Shown piece by piece: positions 1-9,822 of a DNA stretch of 17,547 nt. The notes below the pieces were generated by a model, which had not been told where the DNA came from, ran no database searches, and saw only the letters and a program-made list of their open reading frames with translations. A program made the position numbers and the translations under genes. Source of the DNA: Hymenopellis radicata. Taxonomy: Eukaryota > Basidiomycota > Agaricomycetes > Agaricales > Physalacriaceae. The stretch is from NCBI GenBank assembly GCA_015501595.1, contig JADNRX010000940.1:1-17547 (forward strand), written 5' to 3'. Positions within the stretch are counted from its first letter, which is position 1. Each line of letters begins with the position of its first letter.

Positions 1-78
1 TACTTGCCGTATCGGATGAAGACATGACCAGTGGAGCACAGAGAGCGTCAAAGAGCTAGAGCGAGAATTCGTTCCCAT

Positions 79-498
79 TTATACAACCTGGCCAGCCACT
101 TTAAAGCGCAATCCGTCTCTTCGATAGTGCAATTTGATGGCGTCAAACTTCTTGGCCGCTCGCAATTGATGGAGTTCATGTGGTGGTGGGTAAGGTCCGA
201 CTGCTTGTAGGCGTTTGAGGTGCATTATAAATGCGAGGGGTCGTACTCGTTGCTCGGTCGAGCATAGAAAATAGTACTCGCTTCCGTGTTCGGTAAAGGC
301 ATATGGGTGTAGAACGCGACCACAGAGGTGAATGGCGCGAGATTCTATGCTGCCATACATCCCATAAAGGACCGTGTCCGTGCTGGGCGAGAGCAAGGTC
401 GACCGCATCGACTCCAAGTCGAAGAGTCTGATTTCGTGATGGTCAGGAGCAAAGGAGCTTTCGACCACGTGCTTCGCGACAAGTCTCGGAAACGGTAA
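79..498 (-). CDS. Hypothetical protein, last exon or gene remnant
   Basis: An open frame of about 139 codons ends at TAA (81..79). It has no ATG near its 5' end; the first ATG codons lie well inside (in LESMRS). The text looks coding, with segments such as EIRLFDLESMRSTLL and RVRPLAFIMHLKRLQAVG, and shows no membrane segment or motif I recognise. The frame is closed upstream by TGA (501..499) and TAG (513..511). Beyond these, the same frame opens again from an ATG at 570 and reads MSAEVHIYYPEITLSNPNE. Either an intron with weak signals removes both stops or this is a decayed gene. A 45-nt GTCAAA...CCGAG segment would restore the frame, but its acceptor is poor. Function unknown; coding origin moderately likely, intact gene doubtful. 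Confidence 0.4.
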   Translation of the reverse strand, partial: LPFPRLVAKHVVESSFAPDHHEIRLFDLESMRSTLLSPSTDTVLYGMYGSIESRAIHLCGRVLHPYAFTEHGSEYYFLCSTEQRVRPLAFIMHLKRLQAVGPYPPPHELHQLRAAKKFDAIKLHYRRDGLRFKVAGQVV

Positions 499-917
499 TC
501 AAAAGACTAGCTATTCATTCGGGTTTGACAGTGTAATTTCCGGATAATAAATGTGCACTTCGGCACTCATACGCGACGCGTACCTCTACCGAGGCCGAGA
601 TTAGCTAGCGATTGGCGATAAGCCCATGAACCAGAAGCGACAATTGAACAGAGGATGCGCCGCCTTCCACGGGTCGGTTCGGGGTGGCTACTTGAAGTAA
701 CCTAGGCTAAGCGCTTCAAGTTGACTAAATTGTTCTTGTTCAGCTACGAGTCGCGAACTTGAGACAGCTGTTGAGAAGGCGAAGTATTAGATATAATGAT
801 ACGGTAGCGCAAGACATTAACAAGAGGATATAAGCCGAAAAATAAGTGACTTTTACGATCGCTGTATAACTAAGACCGGGACCCAAACACTATGCACATA
901 ATGCATCTCGAACAACC
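499..917. other. Intergenic, with an 8-bp inverted repeat
   Basis: I see no gene apart from the short upstream frame described for the 79-498 entry. A perfect inverted repeat ACTTGAAG (690-697) / CTTCAAGT (714-721), with a 16-nt spacer, could form a hairpin. No terminator or promoter element can be assigned with confidence. Confidence 0.35.
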
Positions 918-1657
918 TCACATCCCGAACCGACAAGCGGACCCATCCAATCTCCATTTCTCCGGGGTGTCGTGCGGCTGCGCATACCTCTGATCTCCCT
1001 TCCTCGCTTTCTGCATGACCATCCCAATGTTGGCACCAATCTCACGCGCGAACGCGTCCCGCGTAAGCGGCCTGTTGTTCACGTCGACGCAGTAGATGCC
1101 GTAGGTGAGAGGCGCAAGGCCAGGCCACTAGCACAGAATACATGCATCAGTGGGCATAAGTTGTAGAAGGTGAGACATACATCCAACGCCCACTTTGTCT
1201 GTCTCCACGCGCCGCCGAAAATGTCATCTTGTGCTCCATCCAGCGTGATTTTGTTGCGGAGAATGTCTTCAAGGAATGGCCCTGGACGTCCGCCGACGGA
1301 GAACTTGATGGGCGGGTGGGACTGCGATATGTAGCCAGCGTATCGAGGAGACCGGGGCACGTATTCGAGGCGGGAGTTGATGTCTGGCGCAACGGACGTG
1401 GTGGAGGGGGTGTGTAGTTGTACGTTCCGCCAAGTATTTCCTGAGGCGTGTAGGAGGGAGCCTGGGGAGCGCGGGAATGTGAATGGATGAGGCCATTGGT
1501 TTGAAGGGCAGGCCCGGCTAGAGGGTGGGGTGTCGAAGTCTGCGGGAGTAGCACATAAGACCGGGAAACGTTGATTAGACAGAATAAAGCGGCGTACGCG
1601 ATGAGGGTGACGAATGAGAGCTTGTGGGTCGACACAGAAGTAGTTGTCCTGTGACAT
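918..1657 (-). CDS. Uncharacterised basidiomycete protein, two exons (about 228 aa)
   Basis: The model is exon 1 1657..1181, intron 1180..1128 (53 nt, GTATGT...GCTAG, phase 0) and exon 2 1127..918, ending in TGA. The C-terminal half is convincing. Exon 1 ends with PGPFLEDILRNKITLDGAQ and KWALD, and exon 2 continues as WPGLAPLTYGIYCVDVNNRP followed by LTRDAFAREIGANIGMVMQK. That last part resembles the C-terminal half of short agaricomycete-specific proteins of the DUF6699 kind, but I cannot make that assignment securely. The N-terminal third is uncertain: the continuous frame starts at ATG 1657, while an overlapping frame from ATG 1674 carries a hydrophobic stretch (LSFVTLIAYAALFCLINV) and a proline-rich tail. 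A GTATGC near 978 could be a further donor, so the 3' end may also differ. Divergent from eIF2A, 1.5 kb away. Confidence 0.6.
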
Positions 1658-3136
1658 TTCCTGAGGATGAGCAAAACAGGAATGAGAATCCCGCTTTTAA
1701 ATAAGTCATGACGCGTCGGTAGGCATGGCTCTGGACAACGAGACGAAACGAGCTCCCTGAGCAGCCAATATCATGCAAGCGCGCTTGCTGTTGCCCCGAT
1801 GGAATAGAAATGCGCCAATATCAGGGATGGAACCGATGCGTAACCGGGTTGACCATACGAAGAACAAGACGCGCTTGATCGGTATTCAGAGATTTGTATG
1901 CAAGTAGCTGAGCGCGCTGAGGAACCGAGACGGGTCGACGGCGACCAAAAGATGAGAACAAGGACAACGTTACGGAATCAGGGTTAGAGGAACAAGACCG
2001 AGAGGTTGGTGGCCTGAGGAAGAACAAGGAGCACCTAAAGCAGAGGGGGTTTCCGAGTGGATCCAAGCGTGATCCGCGCCGCGCTGATCTTGTAGGGTCA
2101 ACGAAAGAAAACATAAGAGTCCACAGAGGAACAGTCGACCAGCTCGGAAGAAGTTTCTTTGGTTTAAGCATTTCCGAGGAGCCCCCGCTTCCACATGGGG
2201 GGTAGAGTCGCTGCAACCAATCGAGCGTTTGGCCTTGTTCAAGATGTGGTTAGATTGCCGACCATGCGTGCGTAGCCAGGCTCCCTAGTACTGGATTGAA
2301 TGGCACAGCTTGGCTATGATATAGTAATGATAGGCGTCTTATGGGAATAGAACAAGAAGCTAGCTGCAAGTGTTGGTTGACGATCCGCACTGAAGCAACC
2401 TGGCAGTGTTGACGGAAGTCATCAAGAGCTGTCATCTTGGGTTCAATGAACAAATAATGGCAAAGCTCGGCAATTGCCATTCACGGTTTGCTATGAGTGT
2501 ACAAGATTTCCAGAGATTCAGAATCGTCAGAGAGCTTTTCTAGTAAGTACGGATTGTTGAAAAAAGGACCTTCCGTGACTGATCGTCTGGTCGAATCTCC
2601 TCACGGCGCTCACGCAGTCTCAGTCAGAGCTACTGTCTAATTGCTTTCAAAGTCTGCCATCGCCTGCTCTCATGTTCACATTCAGATACAGTCCACTGCC
2701 ACATACAATCTAGCAGCCAATGACTTCCCATGTGCTCCATTCAGTTTTTCATCGACCTTCAAGCAACCTTCAAGTGTACTTCGGAACCGTTTGCTTGGAA
2801 CGGCCCATATGCACGCAATATATTCAACCACGCGCACTAGTCATGGAATTTGCGGTATTGAGTCAACAACCAGAACTCGGTTCCAATAGCTGCGTAGGAA
2901 CAGTGTTCGACAAAAGTGTGTGTTGCTGGTGAGGATCTGAACGGCTATTGCCGGCGATCACTCCGACCCGAAACGGAGCAAATTTCGGCCGGAGTGCCGA
3001 ACATTGCTCTTCCACCAACCACGACGACGACGGCGGCGGCAGCGACAGCGCCGACTACGACAGCGACGAAGCATTAATTTGCTTCATCCCTCTATTCTCT
3101 CCGACTCCGAGCCCACAGTGTGCAGCGCCCGCAATA
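1658..3136. other. Long intergenic region upstream of eIF2A
   Basis: About 1.5 kb without a convincing gene. Minus-strand open frames at 1821-2216 and 1970-2242 have low-complexity, shadow-like composition. A minus-strand frame at 2250-2480 begins with a real ATG (MAIAELCHYLFIEPKMTALD) and could be a short exon, but nothing joins to it. The part next to eIF2A (2846-3136) contains no ATG and becomes rich in CGA/GGC triplets at about 3020-3068, consistent with promoter plus leader. Confidence 0.4.
2959..2996 (+). promoter_or_regulatory. Imperfect stem-loop in the eIF2A promoter or leader
   Basis: The left arm CACTCCGACCCGAAA (2959-2973) pairs with the right arm TTTCGGCCGGAGTG (2983-2996). This leaves a 9-nt loop and one bulge or mismatch. 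It lies 141-178 bp upstream of the eIF2A start codon, so it is either a promoter palindrome or a 5' leader hairpin. Confidence 0.4.
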
Positions 3137-5346
3137 ATGGCATCCCAAATATCCCAGCAGTACGCATGTCAGTGACCCTTTCTCAAAATGTCGTCGTCGT
3201 TGGCAACGACGACGACGATGAGGGTGGTATGTCGAGCTATGCTGACCATTTTACAGTCCGTGCCCAAAAATCTCTCGGCCTCGTTGGTGGCACGCCCCAC
3301 TATAACCCCATTCCTGGATTCGAGGTCCCCGACGTTGCCGCTAGATCCTACACCTACAGCGCTGATGGCCGTCTCTATGCCTATACATTGCCTACTGTGT
3401 ACGTCGTCGTCGCCATCCATGACATGGCTGCTTGCTGACCGCCATTGCAGGGTACGGATATTCCAAGCAGAAGGAGCCCATCTCCTTCGGGAACTGCAGA
3501 TCCCCAACGTCGTCGAGCTCAACTTTTCGCCCCGCGGCACATATGTATCGACGTGGGAGCGCCCCGTCAAGCTCGAGGACGGATCGCAGAACAAAAATCT
3601 ACGGGTTTTCTCCACTTCCACCGGCGAGGAGCTCATTGCGTTTGGGCAAAAGTCTCTGGACGGCTGGGACCTGCAATACACGATATCCGAGTCACACGCT
3701 GTGCGGCTCGTCGGGCCCGACATCCAAGTATACCGACCAGCGGAGTGGTCCAAGGGAATAGTTGACAAGCTGAAGGTCGAGGGCGCCACGTCTGTAACGT
3801 TGAGCCCCGGTCTGAACCCGTCCATCGCCGTGTTCGTCGCTGAAAAAAAGGTGCGCCAATCATTCATTTATCTTGGTTGTACTGAATTTATGCAGGGTGC
3901 CCCTGCCAGTATCAAAATCTACGGTCTCCTGACTCTGAACAGTCCGCCGACCTGTCAGAAAACCTTTTTCAAGGCAGACCGTGCTCAGATCAAGTGGAAT
4001 ACTCTCGGCACCCAGGTTCTACTTCTCACCCAAACGGAAGTCGATAACTCGAACAAGAGTTATTATGGGGAGACCATGCTGTATCTGCTCAGTTCTGCAG
4101 GTAACTTTGATTGTCGAGTTACGCTCGATAAGGAGGGCCCTATCCACGACTTCACATGGAGTCCCAACTCGAAAGAGTTCGCCGTCGTCTATGGCTGTAC
4201 GTATAAATCAGTTTCAGCATTTTCCGTCATCACTGATTTTGTTTTCAGTTATGCCCGCGAAAGCGGTTATTTTTGACCACCGAGTGCGATCGCTGCACGA
4301 CTTTGGCGCTGCACCCGTCAATTTTGTCTGTTTCAACCCGCAAGGCCGTCTCATCGCCTTAGCAGGTTTCGGCAATCTTGCGGGCAAGGTGGACATCTTT
4401 GACCGGCGTACCCTTACCAAGGTGACCACCATCGATGCGCCAAACACGTCTTTTTGCGAGTGGTCACCAGACGGCCGTTTCCTCCTCACCGCCACGCTCT
4501 CACCTCGGTTGCGCGTCGATAACGGGATCAAGATATGGCACTGCTCTGGCCCACTTGTCCACATACAGACGACAGAAGAGCTTTACCAGGCGTCGTGGCG
4601 TCCTACACCAGCGGAACATGTGTCGCAGTTCGGGCAAAATATCCCGCTGAGCCCGGCGCCCAGTGAGGCTGTGATGAGCATGCAGAGCGTCTCCAAGCCG
4701 GCGACGCCCAAGCCTGCCGGTGCGTATCGCCCGCCAGGTGCTCGGGGTCTTGCGACGCCTGCAATCTTCAAGCGCGAGGATGAGGGTGGTGCGCCTCGCA
4801 TGCCGACAAATGGTACATCTACGCCGCCCGGGCGTTATAGTCGCAGTCCTGGCCCTCCTGGTGTCAACGGTAATGGAAATGGGAAGAGGCACGTTCCTGG
4901 CGCGCCGCCACCGAGCCATAGCCCGAGTCCGGGACCGGATGCAGACAAAAAGCCGCGAAAGAGGAACAAGGGAGCGAAGAAGGAAGGTGGTGGGAAAGAG
5001 GGCGGAGAAGGTGAGGCTGGCACTCCCAAGGTCAATGGCAACGGGAATGCGAAGGAGGCGAGGAGTCCGCCGCCGCCTGAGATTGTGATTGAGACCGAGG
5101 TTCCTCCTGTTGGTGGGCCGGATAGCGCGCTCGACCCGACCGCCAAGAAGGTGCGGAATCTGAACAAGAAGGTTTGTCTTTTTTTTCATTGGAATACTGG
5201 GTTTTGACTGATGCCTTCTTTTGTAGCTCAAGGCAATTGATGAGCTTAAGGAAAAGGCGAAGCGTGGCGAGCGGCTGGAGGCGACGCAGTTGAAGAAGAT
5301 GGAGGGCGAGGCGGAGATTCGGAAGGAGCTGGCTGCCCTGGGATAG
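3137..5346 (+). CDS. Eukaryotic translation initiation factor 2A (eIF2A)
   Basis: Six exons: 3137-3167, 3257-3398, 3451-3850, 3896-4196, 4249-5171, 5227-5346 (1917 nt, 638 residues; yeast and animal eIF2A have about 585-640). eIF2A is a monomeric factor that can bring initiator tRNA to the 40S subunit independently of eIF2, chiefly on stress, IRES or non-AUG mRNAs. The protein starts MASQISQQYAFRAQKSLGL. The first intron (GTCAGT...TTACAG) is needed to reach that conserved N-terminus. Residues about 1-430 form the WD-like propeller typical of the family, with blocks such as NVVELNFSPRGTYVSTWERP, LDGWDLQYTISESHAVRLVG, PIHDFTWSPNSKEFAVVYG and NTSFCEWSPDGRFLLTATL. A disordered Pro/Gly/Lys-rich linker (about 450-590) follows, then the conserved helical tail from KKVRNLNKK to the final KELAALG. 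All introns are canonical (89, 52, 45, 52, 55 nt). Identification is secure; exact exon ends are nearly so. Confidence 0.95.
3190..3216 (+). repeat. 12-bp perfect hairpin inside eIF2A intron 1
   Basis: GTCGTCGTCGTT (3190-3201) is followed by GGC and by the exact complement AACGACGACGAC (3205-3216). It lies in the middle of the 89-nt first intron (3168-3256), between the GTCAGT donor and the GCTGAC branch site at 3241. The arms are CGA/TCG triplet repeats, and similar triplets occur in the leader (about 3020-3035) and at the 5' end of intron 2. Confidence 0.8.
4205..4239 (+). repeat. 8-bp inverted repeat inside eIF2A intron 4
   Basis: AAATCAGT (4205-4212) and ACTGATTT (4232-4239) are exact complements with a 19-nt loop in the 52-nt intron 4197-4248. 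The right arm contains the probable branch site CTGAT. An unused TTTCAG (4212-4217) lies at the start of the loop. Confidence 0.7.
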
Positions 5347-6044
5347 GTGTTATAATAGGACTACACTCAGCCTGGGCTTCTGAGTCCACTACTATCCATT
5401 TTTACTATGTAATTAGAGGGCAACGGAGGGGTTCTTTGTGTATAGCGTGGGTAACTGTGGTGCTTGGAATGTTTTCTGCATTCCAAACCCGGGTTTTGTG
5501 GGGAAGAAATGGAGGCCCATGGGAGAACTTCTTTGAGCTCTGCACAACTTGATGAAGAATGTCATGTTCACTTTACCTTGTGTGTACTGACTTACAGTTC
5601 AGAAATGAACTTACCAGCTAGGTGCCATGCGGACAAGGAGCGCAAAGCGGGTGGTCTGCTTGTTGCCGTTTTGAACAACGCCGAGTTTATTGGCGCTGAT
5701 CTGTTCCCGCCATCAAAACCTCTTGTTCTCTACACTCATGCTCTTGTCCAAGTGCCTTCCTTCGGACTCTCCTACGCTTGTCCTCCGCTGATCTCCTTCC
5801 ACCCGATAATGACGCTAGCGCGCTTCTTTAAGGAACAACTTATAACAGCTTCGGAAAACATGAACATGATTCATCCTCGCGGTCCCCGATTGGACAAGGC
5901 TCCAGAATCAGTACAGCCTTTCGCGTGTCCCATGCGCTCAGTCGGGGATTAGCACCGAGCCTTGTCTTCCCCCCACAGCTTTAAAGGCGGACGCGTCAGC
6001 CCTCCAAAGCATCATCATCTTTTACTCCAACCACCACTATCACA
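5347..6044. other. Intergenic between eIF2A and the 451-aa gene
   Basis: The first part is eIF2A 3' UTR. An ATG-started plus-strand frame (5509-5952, 147 codons, MEAHGRTSLSSAQLDEECHV onward) is open but has irregular composition and no splice support, so I do not call it a gene. The 100 bp before 6045 look like a promoter and leader: a TTTAAA at about 5980 and a run of CATCATCATC and CCACCAC pyrimidine-rich sequence just before the start codon. Confidence 0.4.
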
Positions 6045-7626
6045 ATGACATCCGCCTCCTCTGAAGTATTTCAACGCGTTTCATAGTAAACGCTCGTTGA
6101 CATTCTTTCAGCCTCGACGCTTCTTCGCCCTCGGGTCCACACCACCGCCACCACGAATGATTCGAGGACGCACGTCGTCGATTCGAACCTCGATTCATCA
6201 TTCAAGAGAATCTCGGACGACACCCGAGGCTGTGAATAGTCAAGACGCATTTCAGACCTCGACACCTTCGTCCAGGACTTCTTACGCCACCTCGCCCTCT
6301 GACGATGCCTTTGAGGAACCACCTCGTCGGGCACCCTCGTGCTCCAACGACAACGAAGACCTAGCCACGAGGAGCATCTTGCAACGTCGTCAGTCTCGTC
6401 AAACTGCGAACAACTATGATCCACTGGCAGTTGGGTCGCCAGATAACCTTAGGAACACGACGTCGAGCTCACCCGAGCCTCCGAGTCCGACCGAATCTTG
6501 TTCGACGAAGCTCTTTCACCTCATCGAGTCCGACTCTCAATCTATAACTTACCCTCCGCATCTGCGCAAGTACCAGCCACCGCCACCGACTTCCCACATG
6601 CCACTTGCGACGACGAATAAAGACACTCTTGCTCTCCAAGAGCGAACCACAAAACGACAGGGACAACGACATCTGCTATATCAACTGGGCAAGGTAGACA
6701 AGAGGCCTACGCTTCGAATGGACAAAGAACAACCGCCAATCCGCCAGCATGTTCGAGGACCTTCTCCTTCTTCAAGTACTTCTTCCCGTTCAGAGCCAGT
6801 CGAGGATCGACGCCCTAGACGACCGAAAAACGTCCCCATCCAAATACGGGAGAAATCTGGGAAACGGTTGAAGGCAGTAAGGCTTGTCGTCCTGAAAGAG
6901 AAGGGAATTGCGGTATAACAATTCACTGGTGTCACTCGGGGTGGCTTTCACTGACACTCCATCCTTGATCTACTAGAACTGCAAAAACTGTATCGCTGCC
7001 CCTTCTGCGTGTCCTCTAACAAAAGCTGAAGTACGCTCCATTCTCTTTCGGCCGCAAGAACCATGGTCTAATACTATACCGCAGCTCAATGAAGAGTTGG
7101 ATCCGCATCCTCAGAGCGTCAGCTTCACGGCCCAAGAGCGTCCAGCGGGGAAGCGCATATTGATCCACGGAAAGGTTCATCCCAGTGGCGCACCCCACTC
7201 GGAAGTCGACCTCTCTGGCGTTCGCGTGCTCGACATTCTCGCGCAGCGAGATGTTATCCTCGACGGGGACAAAGTCATTGATCTTCCTGATGAAGAGATC
7301 ACGGTCAAGCTTGTGAGTTATTTGAAAGCGATGTCTCCTTGTCTGCGTGATCTAAAATACTATGATTTAGGGTAACAAGTCAATTCAACTTCGGTTGCAG
7401 TGCTTCGACTGCAGAAGGACTGTGTATGGGGTTGCGTATGCAGTATCGGTGTTGTTACACGAGCAGATCAAGGCGAAAAAGATTGTAAGTCGCTTCAGGC
7501 TGTTCATCTTGGTGATTGTTTCAAACATTAACCTTTGGATAGAAAGGACATATTCGCAACGCATTCCTCGTATCTCTGGACATGTCCGAGACAGGAGTTT
7601 GGGAGCCAAATTTCAGTCTGTACTAG
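6045..7626 (+). CDS. Uncharacterised protein with two CxxC pairs (451 aa)
   Basis: Five exons: 6045-6065, 6112-6912, 6977-7312, 7371-7484, 7543-7626. Introns are 46, 64, 58 and 58 nt, all phase 0. The start (MTSASSEPRRFFALGS) needs the first intron, since reading through it gives a stop. Residues about 8-260 are disordered, rich in Ser, Pro, Thr and Arg. From about 245 the protein becomes basic, then an ordered C-terminal part follows with NCKNC (276-279) and, at 397-400, QCFDCRR. These two CxxC pairs suggest one zinc site. The protein ends LDMSETGVWEPNFSLY. I do not recognise the family. An alternative donor (GTAAGG at 6877, also phase 0) would remove residues AVRLVVLKEKGIA except the first Ala. 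It is convergent with the Zn2Cys6 gene, with 168 bp between stop codons. Confidence 0.75.
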
Positions 7627-7794
7627 TCTGAATCCCACAGCTAGTTCACACCGTGACAGTGGTCTCAAAGGGGAGAAGGGGAGATGTAGGATTTGACAGG
7701 CCAGCCTAGGTTTCTAAGAGGTATTAACTTTCTATCGTAATGTATACTCTAATGTGTAGAGGTTTCTGCGTCGTTTTTCTTCTACAACGGACAA
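7627..7794. other. Short convergent intergenic spacer
   Basis: The 168 bp between the stop codons of two convergent genes must hold both 3' ends, so their transcripts probably overlap or abut. I see no strong hairpin or gene here. Confidence 0.5.
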
Positions 7795-9774
7795 TTAGAT
7801 CGCTGAATACGCTTCTTGAATTCGCTGAATTTGATATCCTGTTCAAGTTGTTGATCAGCAAGACATCACAACGCGGTGTTCCAAGTTAACACGTACGCAG
7901 AAGAACGGAGTGTCGCCCCAAGGGAACGATTTCACGCAACCCGTTTTGGAAGATGGCGACCAACTCTTGTTCGTGACCCGAGGGTTGAGCAGTGGGTGCG
8001 CGGGAGTTTTTGAGATGGGCGATTTCCTCCAACAGGAATTGACTGGCGGAAGTCCAGACGGCCTAGGGAGACGTCAGGGAGCTGCTCATAAACTCTGAAC
8101 GCATGCGCTTACACCAATGACCGGGTTGATGATCTGCGTCATACTCCCGAGATTGACTGAACAGACCATCCTGAAGACCGTCTTCGCGGCAGACATGACC
8201 TTCTGCTTGCATTGCGGGTTCGACCTCGCGAATATCCCGTGGAGCTGTATAATCGCAGCGTATGTGACGCTATGCGCCAAGAACAGGGCTCGCATCTTCG
8301 CGGCCGTGCGGTTGGCCAGCTGAGTGGGAGGAGTCAAGCTGTTTCTGAGTTCTTCGAGCAGCTTATCGATGGTGTTGTAAGAGGCGTAGAACTGATTCGA
8401 CTCGGTCGGGTTCATCTCTATATTGATTGATTGAGATAACGTTTGAAGAGATCGAAATGACTGACCGGCTTTCCAATTGCTAACACATTCGTTGGAGCGT
8501 TCCCAGAGCAAAGCAGCTTTGCTCAGCAATGCCTTTGTGGAGTGTTCGTTGCCCGCCATGGCCCTGCCCCCCTTCAAGAACGTCTGAACAGTAAAGGAAC
8601 CGCGCGCGTTCGGAGCGAAACCGCCCTATCATTGAATGAGCAATGATAAGGATAACTCGTTGACTAGATGAGCTCACCCTCTCGTAATCCTCTACTTCAA
8701 GAGGCCACGGCGTATCCGTCTGACAAGTCAAGTTGGGAGGCGCAGCTAGTGCGACGGCCCAGCACTGATCGACAATCAAACCAGTCCAACACGCATCGAT
8801 GCGTTCGCCCTCCTCAATAGAATCATGAGGAGGTGCTAAACCGTGAGCACTACGCCCATCGCTTGAGCGAATCTTGTGAAGACCAGCTCCGACGCTCAAC
8901 GAGATGGCCACGGATATATGATACTTTCCCTCTAGGAAACGACCAGACGAGAAAAGAAAGTAGGCCAGGAGAAATTCTGCTTGCACGGTGTGCATAACTT
9001 TCTGGGGATGATTTCCTGATAACGACGTCGCGACCTGCGCTAGCGCACGAGAGAGCTGAGTGCCGTGATGAGCCGCGACTGCTGCATTGCCGGATAGCGC
9101 AGCGCCAAACAGATAGGCCGTGCTCAACAGAGCAGGTAGCGGGCGCGAGGGATGGCCAATGCTATGGTGCTCAAGCGCACTCTGGCGGAAGCGAGGCCCA
9201 TGAAGGAAGAATCCAAACTCAGAAGCGTGGGCAAGGAAACTGTCGATCCTAAAACAACGCGTCAATCCCAGCTGATAATCCACAGGCACATCAAGTTGAT
9301 ACTGACAGCATAGCTCTCATCTGCATAGGTGGTTCTGATGCGGACCACCACTGTCCTTCGTTACCACCCGCTGCAGAACTAAATCAGCGCTATTCATTCC
9401 CAAGACAGACGGAACGTTACATACAAGCGAGCTGACTCCCAGAAAGCGGGTACGGGTGATGTAGTAGCACTGGCGGCGAGACGGAATCGGGGTTCTCGAG
9501 CTCGTGAATCCGGGCTTCTACTTTGGCGATGCTCTCCTCCAGCATTTCCATGTAGGTCCTGCCGCTATCGGTATATTGACAATCGTCGACTCTTTGGGCG
9601 CGACTGCATTGCCCGCAAATAGGTCGGGCACCGTCACAGCGCTATGAACAACAGGCTTTCATTAATCCTCGCATGCTCAAAGACGGTTGGAAAGCTTACC
9701 ATCTTGCGACGCCGGCAATGCATACACGCTTGGCCTCTCGGAAGATTGGGCGCATGAACAGTCCGCCTGTGCAT
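7795..9774 (-). CDS. Zn(II)2Cys6 fungal transcription factor
   Basis: Eight exons on the minus strand: 9774-9700, 9641-9427, 9378-9307, 9248-8678, 8625-8466, 8417-8113, 8062-7897, 7838-7795 (about 535 residues). Introns are 58, 48, 58, 52, 48, 50 and 58 nt. The N-terminus MHRRTVHAPNLPRGQACMHC opens a binuclear zinc cluster with Cys at 17, 20, 27, 34, 37 and 46 (CX2CX6CX6CX2CX8C). A basic linker and a short coiled coil (about 56-75, MEMLEESIAKVEARIHELE) serve dimerisation in this family. The middle, from LIDSFLAHASEFGFFLHG on, is the alpha-helical fungal regulatory domain (PF04082-like). It is predicted to be a nuclear DNA-binding regulator; targets are unknown. The acceptor of intron 2 is the least certain: TTTAG at 9379 keeps the frame, while a better-placed TGCAG 8 nt downstream does not. 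The last exon (RYQIQRIQEAYSAI) is short but well supported. Confidence 0.88.
8627..8648 (-). repeat. 8-bp hairpin at the 3' splice site of transcription-factor intron 4
   Basis: TATCATTG (8627-8634), six spacer bases and CAATGATA (8641-8648) form a perfect hairpin in the intron 8626-8677. In the transcript the last stem base is the A of the terminal AG, so the acceptor is at the foot of the stem. Confidence 0.8.
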
Positions 9775-9822
9775 GCTAGTATAGCTTGAGGTGGTATCGA
9801 TCCTTCGCTAGAATTTCAGCGA

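Noticed and set aside
1821..2242. Minus-strand frames of 131 and 90 codons
   Set aside because: They overlap each other in two frames with low-complexity, Arg/Ser-rich content and no start context or motif.
5509..5952. 147-codon plus-strand frame as a gene
   Set aside because: ATG-started but with irregular composition, no motif, no splice support and wholly inside the space between two genes.
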